From: Candidatus Latescibacterota bacterium
GTDB lineage: Bacteria; Latescibacterota; 4484-107
NCBI GenBank assembly: GCA_030613045.1
Contig: JAUWMS010000204.1
Location: 1 to 5,759, forward strand
Length of the DNA stretch: 5,759 nucleotides
Reading direction: 5' to 3'
The notes below the pieces were generated by a model, which made no database searches, was not told where the DNA came from, and saw only the letters and a list, made by a program, of their open reading frames with translations. Below are positions 1-5,460 of this stretch, one piece after another (the first letter of the stretch is position 1; the number at the start of each line of letters is the position of its first letter). The translations under genes and the position numbers were made by a program.

Positions 1-437
1 GTCATCAACACGCTGGAGGGATAGAACGCCCGACGGCCCGGCACGTAGCATCCCACCACGTCCATGGGACGGGTAATCCGACCGGCCAGCACCCCGGGAA
101 GCACCTCCATAGACCACATATCCCGCTCCAGCTCCGCCCTGTGGAACCGCTCAATGTTCTCCGCCGCAAAACGCAACTGGTCCCCCACCGCCTTATCCAC
201 GACCTCGTACGCCTGCTCGATCTCCTCCGGCTGAACCACGATGTCCGATGCCGTGATGTCCGGCTTGAATTTTCCGTAGTGCTCGACACTCACCGCATCG
301 CCCCGCGCCCGAATGTCCATCACGATGGCCCGCATATCCTCGTAGATCGCGGATACATCCTCCATAGACCGCTTCATAATCGCCTGCCTGCGATCCGGCG
401 ACAGGTCCGAAATGTGTTCCGGTGTAAGTAGGGTCAT
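1..437 (-). CDS. hisD: Histidinol dehydrogenase family protein, N-terminal part (cut by left window edge)
   Basis: The frame is open from an ATG at 437 to the window edge and gives the first 145 residues; the family is usually about 430 long, so roughly two thirds lie outside. HisD is a zinc enzyme that oxidises L-histidinol to histidine in two NAD-dependent steps. Seen here: a helical N-terminus, the segment ARGDAV (residues 44-49), which matches the family's RGD(E/A) stretch, ENIERFH (93-99), TRP (122-124), and GCYVPGRRAFYPSSVLM (129-145), the family's nucleotide-binding signature. That signature normally reads PGG; here the second Gly is Arg135. A GGGAG ribosome site at 444-448, six bases upstream, supports the start. 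It follows the amidohydrolase gene by 88 bases. No other histidine gene is visible, so a HisD-superfamily dehydrogenase with another substrate (compare HpsN, a sulfopropanediol dehydrogenase) is possible. Family assignment is firm; substrate is not. Confidence 0.85.
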   Translation of the reverse strand, partial: MTLLTPEHISDLSPDRRQAIMKRSMEDVSAIYEDMRAIVMDIRARGDAVSVEHYGKFKPDITASDIVVQPEEIEQAYEVVDKAVGDQLRFAAENIERFHRAELERDMWSMEVLPGVLAGRITRPMDVVGCYVPGRRAFYPSSVLM

Positions 438-525
438 ACCTGACTCCCGATTGAAAAGGTCATGAAAGCTTGAAAATCAGACTCGAATGGGTCGGATGCT
501 GGAATTTTGATAGTGGACGTTTTCT

Positions 526-1404
526 TTACAACCCCAATCCCAACACCCGGTTCGCATTCCGCCAGGTGATCTTCTCGAACGCCTCCTGAGAGATTTTCCC
601 CGTGTCCACCGCGTCCCGCAAAAATCCCACCAGCGGCGTCTTATTATGCGGAGCACAGATGTCCGTCCCGAAAAGCAACTGATCTTGGAAAGTCTCAAGG
701 AACTCGTATCCGAACTCCGGATCGCGGCTGACCGCATTGAACCCGCTGCCGGCGGACAGATCTCCGTACAGATTGGGATAACGCCCCAGCAACTCCGGCA
801 CCCGCCCGCCTTCCAACACCTCCCCCTTGGGATACCGATTCCACTCCTCAACCGCCACCGGTCCGATCTCCGCCCAGAACGGCTGCGAATGCCCGAAGAA
901 CAGCAGCTTGGGGAACTTCTTCAGCGCGCCCTCGAGACGCGGCAGCCCCGGATCGTCCACCAGCCCATAGCAGTCCCCCACCTGCGGCCCCACGTGAAAA
1001 TCCACCGGCATTTCAAACGCCTCGCACTGCCGGAACAGATTCTCCACCCGGGGATCGTCGAACGGCAAATTCGCGCAGATCTCCCCCACGCCTTTGCATC
1101 CCGCGTCCTTGTAATAGGTCAGCTCCCTGGAAAAATCGCGGGTCGGGCTATTATTCTCCAACCGGGGATCTAAATTACAGAACGGAATAAACCGCTCCGA
1201 ATACTGCTCGCAGACCAATAAAATTTCCTCGATGGACTGCACCACGTGCCCGCCTTCCGGATTCACCGAAGGCAGCACCACCGCCTTGTCAATGCCTGCC
1301 TTATCCATCATAGCCAACAATTCTTCCGGCGTCGTAAAGGTCGAGCCATCCGCCGTCAGCACACTCCGGCGCGGCGTCAAATGAACGTGGATGTCAATCA
1401 ACAT
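526..1404 (-). CDS. Amidohydrolase-2 family metal-dependent hydrolase (TIM barrel)
   Basis: A 292-residue protein of the PF04909 type, which includes ACMSD-like decarboxylases, lactonases and hydrolases. Seen: the strand-1 metal motif DIHVH with His6 and His8 at the extreme N-terminus, VGEI (106-109), FHVGP with His137, FFGHSQPFW with His172, and LLFGTDICAPH with Asp248. By analogy with ACMSD, His6, His8, His137 and Asp248 would bind the metal and His172 would be the catalytic histidine; that mapping is from memory of the family. The end RNANRVLGL (282-290) is the usual family C-terminus (N-A-x-R-L/V-L/F-G-L). There is no signal peptide, so it is probably cytoplasmic. A strong AGGAGG at 1414-1419, nine bases upstream, fixes the start. 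It lies between the racemase (205-base spacer) and the HisD-family gene (88-base spacer). The substrate cannot be deduced from sequence. Confidence 0.9.
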   Translation of the reverse strand: MLIDIHVHLTPRRSVLTADGSTFTTPEELLAMMDKAGIDKAVVLPSVNPEGGHVVQSIEEILLVCEQYSERFIPFCNLDPRLENNSPTRDFSRELTYYKDAGCKGVGEICANLPFDDPRVENLFRQCEAFEMPVDFHVGPQVGDCYGLVDDPGLPRLEGALKKFPKLLFFGHSQPFWAEIGPVAVEEWNRYPKGEVLEGGRVPELLGRYPNLYGDLSAGSGFNAVSRDPEFGYEFLETFQDQLLFGTDICAPHNKTPLVGFLRDAVDTGKISQEAFEKITWRNANRVLGLGL

Positions 1405-1413
1405 GATGGATGT

Positions 1414-1419
1414 CCTCCT
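1414..1419 (-). promoter_or_regulatory. Ribosome binding site of the amidohydrolase gene
   Basis: The minus strand reads AGGAGG, a full Shine-Dalgarno core, with nine bases between it and the ATG at 1404. It is the strongest ribosome site in the window and suggests independent, efficient initiation after the repeat-filled spacer. Confidence 0.75.
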
Positions 1420-1484
1420 CGTAAGATTTGTGTCTTCCCTTTCCCTTCGGATTTAGCTTTCCTCAACTTCCCGACGAAGCTGCC

Positions 1485-1500
1485 CCGCAGAGACGCAGCG
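1485..1500 (+). repeat. Short CGCAGAG-type direct repeat
   Basis: CCGCAGAGACGCAGCG contains two near copies of CGCAG(A/C)G in tandem. It resembles the CCGCAAAG repeat at 4185-4211, read there on the minus strand. It lies in the 205-base spacer before the amidohydrolase gene. Similar CGCARAG strings are, from memory, common in intergenic DNA of several uncultured lineages; function is unknown. Confidence 0.4.
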
Positions 1501-1503
1501 TTT

Positions 1504-1531
1504 GGTGATTGATGATTGGTGATTGGTGATT
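1504..1531 (+). repeat. Heptamer tandem array GGTGATT x4
   Basis: Four consecutive 7-base units: GGTGATT (1504-1510), GATGATT (1511-1517), GGTGATT (1518-1524) and GGTGATT (1525-1531); only one base departs from a perfect array. It is followed directly by the 8-base palindrome TAGGCCTA (1531-1538). The period is the same as in the second array at 1574-1615. Heptamer arrays of this style are known as STRRs in filamentous cyanobacteria; the resemblance is in form only. Confidence 0.8.
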
Positions 1532-1540
1532 AGGCCTACC

Positions 1541-1564
1541 GCGAATGACGCGAATATGCGCGTC
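1541..1564. repeat. Nine-base direct repeat GCGAATGAC/GCGAATATG with a small inverted repeat
   Basis: GCGAATGAC (1541-1549) is followed by GCGAATATG (1550-1558). Overlapping this, GACGCG (1547-1552) and CGCGTC (1559-1564) form a perfect 6-base stem around a 6-base loop. On the minus strand this lies about 45 bases past the racemase stop. No T-run follows, so I do not call it an intrinsic terminator. Confidence 0.5.
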
Positions 1565-1573
1565 CGTATCCGC

Positions 1574-1615
1574 TTCACGTTTCACGTTTCACGTTTTACG
1601 CCTCACGTTTTACTC
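1574..1615 (+). repeat. Heptamer tandem array TTCACGT, five to six units, overlapping a stop codon
   Basis: Units are TTCACGT (1574-1580), TTCACGT (1581-1587), TTCACGT (1588-1594), TTTACGC (1595-1601), CTCACGT (1602-1608) and a decayed TTTACTC (1609-1615). The first three are identical; divergence grows toward the racemase gene. The last unit contains the racemase stop codon (1610-1612), so the array reaches into that gene's final codons. The unit differs from the GGTGATT array 40 bases away but has the same 7-base period. Confidence 0.8.
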
Positions 1616-2317
1616 AGCCAACGCCATATTAACAGCCGCCTCTGCGTGAAGTCGCGTCGTATCGAACAGAGGCACACTCACGTCAGCGGGCCGGATGAGC
1701 AAGGGGATCTCCGTGCATCCGAGCACGATCCCCTCCGCACCCCGCTCCACCAGCCTGCCGATGATCTCAACGTAAGCACGCCGGGAAACCGCCTCGATCC
1801 GGTCCCTGCATAGCTCCTCGTAGATGATCCGATGGACCACCTCCCGGTCCTTCTCTGCGGGTATAAGCACCTCCACGCCGAATCGCTCCTCAAGCCTTCC
1901 CCGGTAGAATGCCTCCTCCATAGTGAAGCGCGTCCCCAACAGCCCCACAGTGCTGAGACCGCTCTGCCGGATGGCCGCACCCGTCACGTCGGCGATGTGG
2001 AGAAGGGGCAACCCGCTGCCCGCTACGATCTCGTCGGCCACCTTATGCATCGTATTCGTACACAGCACAAGAAAATCGGCCCCTGCCCGCTTCAGCGATC
2101 TGCCCGCCTCTGTGAGCAATTCAGCCACCTCGTTCCATTGTCCCTTATGCTGAGCCTGCGCCACCTCAGCAAAATCCACACTGTAAAGGACCACGCGGCC
2201 CGAATGAAGACCGCCCAACCGCTCAGCAATCCACTGATTGATGAGCCGGTAATACTCCGCGGACGAGCTCCAGCTCATCCCCCCGATAAGCCCGATCAAC
2301 CGCTGAGTAGAAGCCAT
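1610..2317 (-). CDS. ygeA: Amino-acid racemase, aspartate/glutamate racemase family (YgeA-like)
   Basis: A 235-residue cofactor-independent racemase. Seen: IGLIGGMSW (8-16) with S and Y residues following, the two catalytic cysteines in LCTNTMHKVADEI (Cys86) and VLGCTEIPLL (Cys201), HIADVTGAAI (107-116), GLLGTRFTMEEAFYRGRLEE (125-144) and FDTTRLHAEAA (218-228). As recalled, these blocks match E. coli YgeA closely and in the same order at nearly the same length (about 230). The two cysteines act as acid and base on opposite faces of the alpha carbon. YgeA prefers substrates such as homoserine and has low activity on aspartate and glutamate, so specificity is open. The start is fixed by AGGAG at 2324-2328, inside the end of the glycosidase gene; only one base separates that gene's stop from this ATG, which suggests translational coupling. 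No signal peptide. Confidence 0.93.
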   Translation of the reverse strand: MASTQRLIGLIGGMSWSSSAEYYRLINQWIAERLGGLHSGRVVLYSVDFAEVAQAQHKGQWNEVAELLTEAGRSLKRAGADFLVLCTNTMHKVADEIVAGSGLPLLHIADVTGAAIRQSGLSTVGLLGTRFTMEEAFYRGRLEERFGVEVLIPAEKDREVVHRIIYEELCRDRIEAVSRRAYVEIIGRLVERGAEGIVLGCTEIPLLIRPADVSVPLFDTTRLHAEAAVNMALAE

Positions 2318-2318
2318 T

Positions 2319-4082
2319 TCAATCTCCTATTCCGAGGGTTGCCCTATTCACCTTCTCGATCTGGTCCGCCACCTTCTCCCTGACCGCATAGATTCTATCA
2401 GGATCCTCCTCATAATCCGACGTACTCCGCACCAGCGTATCCACTCCCCCAAGCACCTCCTCGGACTCCTCAATCAGATCTTCCAGCCCCTTCCCTTCCT
2501 TGCTCGCCTTCGCTTTGAGCTTTTCTATCCGATCCTTCAGCAGCCAAAGATACTCGTAATCCTCCATCCCATCCCGAACGATGGCAAGCCGGATCGAAGG
2601 AATCGGCCCATCGGGACCCGGATAGATCAGTTGGCCGCCTCCATTGCCCGGCGTCTTCGCAAGAAATTGGGTCTTCCAGGGGACGTTCGGCCACCTTTTC
2701 TCCGGATCCGGGTGGAAGTTCTCCGTCCCGGCATAGTTCCACGCACTTACATTCCAATACGCAAACCCGTCCAGCCCGTATTTCCAGCTCATCCAGAAGA
2801 TGATCCGGTGAGCGACCGCCGGAAAATCCACGAACAGCGTGGGATACGGATAGTTGGGAGAATTGGACACGTACCACCAGACCTCCTCTCCCACCTCCTT
2901 CCGCGCACGATACAACGCCTCATCCCGTTCGTACTCGCCCAGATGAGGACACCAAATATCTATCCCCCCAAGATCCCTCGGCGTCGCGTGCCCACAGGCA
3001 AGGGCCGTCCTCAGCGAAGGGGAAACCTCCTTCACCCATTCGGACGTCCGCTCACAGTGATCGAAATCCTTCCTGGCCCTCGGCTCGTCCCAGATGTAGC
3101 AATACGCATGATCCAACCATCCTCGCTCCCGCAGATACTCCACGTAACTCTCCAACAATTCCCGCACTCGCCGCTCAAACTCCGCAGACGTAAAAAGTTC
3201 CTCCCCAAGATATTCGAATTCCCTGAGAAGCGGCGTCAACACAAAGTTCAGCGCGGGATCGGGCCAGAAAGAAGGCGCAAAAATGTTGAACGTGAAGCCC
3301 TTCCTGACCAGAAATTCCAGGACCTTCTCCACGCCGCTGAAATCGTACTTCCACTTCTCCCCACTTTTATCTATCCTCAACAGATGATCGTCGCGACAGG
3401 TCACGTACCCATAGAAGAGACTGTTCACGCCATACCTCGCCAAAAGGTCAAGATGCTTTTTGACGATCTCCTGCGTGTCGAACTGCTCCGGGGGATAATA
3501 CCGGTGAAACGCGCTCATACCGTCCAAAGTGCCGAAACCGAACACCATCTCCAGATGAGACCGATCGGGCAGCGCAAAATCCCGCACCTTCAACGCCACC
3601 TCGATCTCCTTCGGAGCGGCATTGGACGGCCTCACTTCAATCTTTCCCCGATACGTCCCGGCCCGAACTCCCGGCGGAACGCGCACCGTGACCCATACCG
3701 GCTGCACCTCATCCTTGTTCACGTCGAACGGCTCCATCGGAAGCAGGGGATCGGGCCACCATCCCACGTGCTCCACAGGATACCCTAACTTCTCCGTCTC
3801 CACGTATCCCACCCGGAACACCTCGATCTCCTCCTTATGGATCACCGAACCCGTCCCTTCGTGCACGAGGTCCGAGACCTCCACGTGCACCGTCTTCAAA
3901 TCTCCGTCGTCCGAGGGACAGAGGATCAACTGAAAGCTCTCGTACTCGTTCCTCGCCGCAGAGAGAGAAACCCTCCCATCGGCTCTCTCACCCGGATCAA
4001 AGCACCCTTTCTCCCGGAATACCTTTCTTAGAGCAGACTCCGTCCCGACGATCCAATCCGATGCTTCCCGTTTGCCCGCCAT
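2319..4082 (-). CDS. GH123-like glycoside hydrolase (DUF4091 domain protein)
   Basis: A 587-residue protein from the ATG at 4082. Residues about 12-175 look like the beta-sandwich N-terminal domain of this family (RNEYESFQLIL at 44-54; VPPGVRAGTYRGKI at 135-148). A (beta/alpha)8 catalytic domain follows, with YIWDEPR (329-335); its adjacent Asp332-Glu333 matches the Asp-Glu pair that GH123 N-acetylgalactosaminidases use for substrate-assisted catalysis. The DUF4091 end is GGGQLIYPG (481-489) and IRLAIVRDGMEDYEYLWLL (497-515), then a charged helical tail. No signal peptide, so probably cytoplasmic. The start at 4082 has GGAG nine bases upstream. An ATG at 4097 and one at 4217 are in frame, but the latter would add 45 residues translated from repeats with no ribosome site. 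DUF4091 proteins are diverse and the substrate is inferred only. It precedes the racemase by one base. Confidence 0.88.
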   Translation of the reverse strand: MAGKREASDWIVGTESALRKVFREKGCFDPGERADGRVSLSAARNEYESFQLILCPSDDGDLKTVHVEVSDLVHEGTGSVIHKEEIEVFRVGYVETEKLGYPVEHVGWWPDPLLPMEPFDVNKDEVQPVWVTVRVPPGVRAGTYRGKIEVRPSNAAPKEIEVALKVRDFALPDRSHLEMVFGFGTLDGMSAFHRYYPPEQFDTQEIVKKHLDLLARYGVNSLFYGYVTCRDDHLLRIDKSGEKWKYDFSGVEKVLEFLVRKGFTFNIFAPSFWPDPALNFVLTPLLREFEYLGEELFTSAEFERRVRELLESYVEYLRERGWLDHAYCYIWDEPRARKDFDHCERTSEWVKEVSPSLRTALACGHATPRDLGGIDIWCPHLGEYERDEALYRARKEVGEEVWWYVSNSPNYPYPTLFVDFPAVAHRIIFWMSWKYGLDGFAYWNVSAWNYAGTENFHPDPEKRWPNVPWKTQFLAKTPGNGGGQLIYPGPDGPIPSIRLAIVRDGMEDYEYLWLLKDRIEKLKAKASKEGKGLEDLIEESEEVLGGVDTLVRSTSDYEEDPDRIYAVREKVADQIEKVNRATLGIGD

Positions 4083-4091
4083 ATCTGAGGT

Positions 4092-4095
4092 CTCC
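4092..4095 (-). promoter_or_regulatory. Ribosome binding site favouring the GH123-like start at 4082
   Basis: The minus strand reads GGAG, nine bases before the ATG at 4082. The alternative ATG at 4097 has only a weak GAG five bases upstream, and the ATG at 4217 has no purine-rich site. This is the main reason for choosing the short form. Confidence 0.5.
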
Positions 4096-4101
4096 ATGTT
4101 A

Positions 4102-4133
4102 TCTCGTTCCCACGCAGGAGCATGGGAACGAGA
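4102..4133 (-). repeat. Hairpin-forming inverted repeat (GTTCCCACGC/GCATGGGAAC type)
   Basis: Arms 4102-4115 (TCTCGTTCCCACGC) and 4120-4133 (GCATGGGAACGAGA) pair over 14 positions around a 4-base loop. The single mismatch (4113 against 4122) is C-A on the plus strand but becomes G-U in minus-strand RNA, the transcribed direction, so the RNA stem is uninterrupted. Read in frame with the downstream gene it encodes SHAPAWER, a string I recall from many predicted proteins where such repeats have been translated. It lies 20 bases before the glycosidase ATG and about 90 after the acetyltransferase stop. No T-run follows, so it is not a classical terminator. Confidence 0.8.
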
Positions 4134-4184
4134 GGGAAACAGCCAAAACCCGCCTTTCTCACCCTTTGCCTTTACCTGCCTTTT

Positions 4185-4211
4185 CTCCGCGGCCTTTGCG
4201 GCTTTGCGGTG
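4185..4211 (-). repeat. CCGCAAAG direct repeat in spacer
   Basis: The minus strand reads CCGCAAAG, then CCGCAAAGG, then a decayed CCGCGGAG. It begins 13 bases past the acetyltransferase stop codon. Translated it gives HRKAAKAAE, the start of the spurious long form of the glycosidase. It is similar in kind to the CGCAGAG repeat at 1485-1500. Confidence 0.55.
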
Positions 4212-4223
4212 CAACATAGAAAT

Positions 4224-5351
4224 TTACCACAAATCATCGGCAGGATGCGTCCATGGAACTTTCGGAAAAAGCGTGTCCAGAAGAGATTTCAACTCCGGCG
4301 TCAGACCCGGTCGAACGCTGAGAAGCCCCTCCAGATAAGCCTCCCAGAAACCGGGCACTCCGGAGAGCACCTTCGCCAAAACCTCCTGAGACATAAGCAC
4401 CTCCATATCCGGTTTCCCCTTTTCCTCCACACGCACCGCTTCATCCTCTATCCTGAGAAAACCCTCCTGAAGCGGCGTTTTGATCCGCATCGTCCCCTTC
4501 CAGCAAGCGCTCCCCTTCAGTCTCCGCCCGAAAAGAGGAACCAGCGTCTCCAGGAGCTTGGGCAGATCGAGAATGGAAAGCATAAACACCCGTTTCTCCG
4601 TGAATCTATACCCGTTTACGGCGAGAAAATGCGCCGAAAACGCATCCTCAGGCGACAACCAGCAATGCGCCTCCTCGATCCCTTGAGAAAACAGGTGGTT
4701 CTCCATACGAAAAAGGAGCGTCCGGGCAATGGCCGTCCTCTTCCCGGAAGGCCGGACGTACCACTCCGTCACCAAACCCACCCATTGCCGGAAAATTCCC
4801 GACCAGCCCTGAATGCCCTCCTCGTCCTCCGCAATGAAGATAAATCCCGGATCCTTTTCCCGGATCTCCTTCCTCAAAGCCTCCCAGCGCGCGGACGTCT
4901 TTCTTCTCCAGCCAAAGAAGGGAGCGTATAAATCCTCAAAAAGTTCCATCAAAACCTGCTCATCACCCTCCCGGTACGGTCTGATTTCGACTCCCTCCAC
5001 TTCGGGAATAGCCCTTTCCTCAAGTTTTTTCTCAAACCGTCCGGGCCGGAACAGCGTGGTATATCCGGACTTCGCGTAAAGCCTTTGAGCCACATTTCCA
5101 AAATTGGTGGAAACCCCCGAACAGCAGTACCCCTGCTCCAGCGCCAGTTTTTTTGCCTCCGCCATCATCCCCGAGGCAATGCCCTTTCCCCGGAACGCCT
5201 CCTCTGTTCCCACGCCGCCAATCCCTGCAAGAGGCACATATACGCCTTCTCCCCAGTGAAAATCAATATTCGGAACCGAGATCTGCCCGATCTGCTTCCC
5301 GCCACGAAGGGCATATACAGTGGAATCCTCCACTTCATACACTATACCCAT
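4224..5351 (-). CDS. GNAT family N-acetyltransferase, Eis-like (two GNAT units plus SCP2-like domain)
   Basis: A 375-residue protein. The first GNAT unit covers about 1-115, with the acetyl-CoA loop in GGVGTEEAFRGKGIASGMM (45-63; R-G-K-G-I-A at 54-59) and NVAQRLYAKSGY (86-97). A second, degenerate GNAT unit covers about 120-255 (VEIRPYREGDE at 121-131; AHFLAVNGY at 240-248). An SCP2-like C-terminal domain follows (about 260-350), ending LFPKVPWTHPADDLW. This order is that of Eis-type acetyltransferases, in which the C-terminal carboxylate takes part in catalysis. The first unit lacks the usual beta1-alpha1-alpha2 part (about 40-50 residues), and a stop lies four codons above the ATG at 5357, so no longer form exists in frame. 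Start chosen at 5351 because AAGGGAG (5359-5365) is seven bases away; from the ATG at 5357 it is only one. The acetyl acceptor is unknown. Confidence 0.88.
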   Translation of the reverse strand: MGIVYEVEDSTVYALRGGKQIGQISVPNIDFHWGEGVYVPLAGIGGVGTEEAFRGKGIASGMMAEAKKLALEQGYCCSGVSTNFGNVAQRLYAKSGYTTLFRPGRFEKKLEERAIPEVEGVEIRPYREGDEQVLMELFEDLYAPFFGWRRKTSARWEALRKEIREKDPGFIFIAEDEEGIQGWSGIFRQWVGLVTEWYVRPSGKRTAIARTLLFRMENHLFSQGIEEAHCWLSPEDAFSAHFLAVNGYRFTEKRVFMLSILDLPKLLETLVPLFGRRLKGSACWKGTMRIKTPLQEGFLRIEDEAVRVEEKGKPDMEVLMSQEVLAKVLSGVPGFWEAYLEGLLSVRPGLTPELKSLLDTLFPKVPWTHPADDLW

Positions 5352-5358
5352 CTTCATA

Positions 5359-5365
5359 CTCCCTT
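5359..5365 (-). promoter_or_regulatory. Ribosome binding site deciding the acetyltransferase start
   Basis: The minus strand reads AAGGGAG, seven bases before the ATG at 5351 and one base before the ATG at 5357. Spacing favours 5351 and removes two residues (Met-Lys) from the longest reading. Confidence 0.6.
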
Positions 5366-5382
5366 GTTAGAACTGTTCTTAC
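5366..5382. promoter_or_regulatory. Operator-like dyad upstream of the acetyltransferase
   Basis: GTTAGAAC-T-GTTCTTAC is symmetric at 7 of 8 positions on each side of a central base, with a perfect core AGAACTGTTCT. It lies directly next to the ribosome site, where a repressor could act, but no clear promoter was found beside it. It may be a chance dyad. Confidence 0.25.
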
Positions 5383-5413
5383 GACAGCTATTTCACAACA
5401 ATACGCCAAGATC

Positions 5414-5446
5414 AGACTTCCGAAGTCTGTCAGACTTCGGAAGTCT
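5414..5446. repeat. Perfect 33-base nested palindrome
   Basis: AGACTTCCGAAGTCT (5414-5428) and AGACTTCGGAAGTCT (5432-5446) are perfect reverse complements, and the whole element is symmetric about 5430. Each arm is itself a 7-1-7 palindrome (AGACTTC/GAAGTCT), so the arms are also near direct repeats differing at one base. It lies 14 bases past the stop of the ceramidase-like gene. There is no T-run after it on the minus strand, so rho-independent termination is doubtful. The form suggests a dispersed palindromic repeat, or an mRNA 3'-end stem. Confidence 0.85.
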
Positions 5447-5460
5447 CACGCGCATAACGC

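Noticed and set aside
438..525. Small gene or terminator between the amidohydrolase and HisD-family genes
   Set aside because: Beyond the ribosome site of the HisD-family gene, this 88-base gap has no clear stem, T-run or ribosome-site-led open frame.
646..1173. Plus-strand open frame of 175 codons
   Set aside because: Antisense to the amidohydrolase, whose metal motifs are intact; the product shows no domain.
1504..1615. CRISPR array
   Set aside because: Units are 7 bases and directly tandem with no spacers; no cas gene is in the window.
2631..3788. Long plus-strand open frame of 385 codons
   Set aside because: It lies wholly inside the GH123-like gene on the other strand, has a low-complexity Arg/Pro/His-rich product with no recognisable domain, and no ribosome site. 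It is a shadow of GC-rich coding DNA.
4122..4931. Plus-strand open frame of 269 codons
   Set aside because: Antisense to the acetyltransferase; the product is Arg/Pro/His-rich and begins inside the hairpin repeat. Not credible as a gene.
5366..5400. Sigma-70 promoter for the acetyltransferase (TTGTGA as a -35)
   Set aside because: No acceptable -10 box lies 16-18 bases downstream of it.
5414..5446. Intrinsic terminator
   Set aside because: A strong stem is present, but no T-run follows on the minus strand (or on the plus strand).
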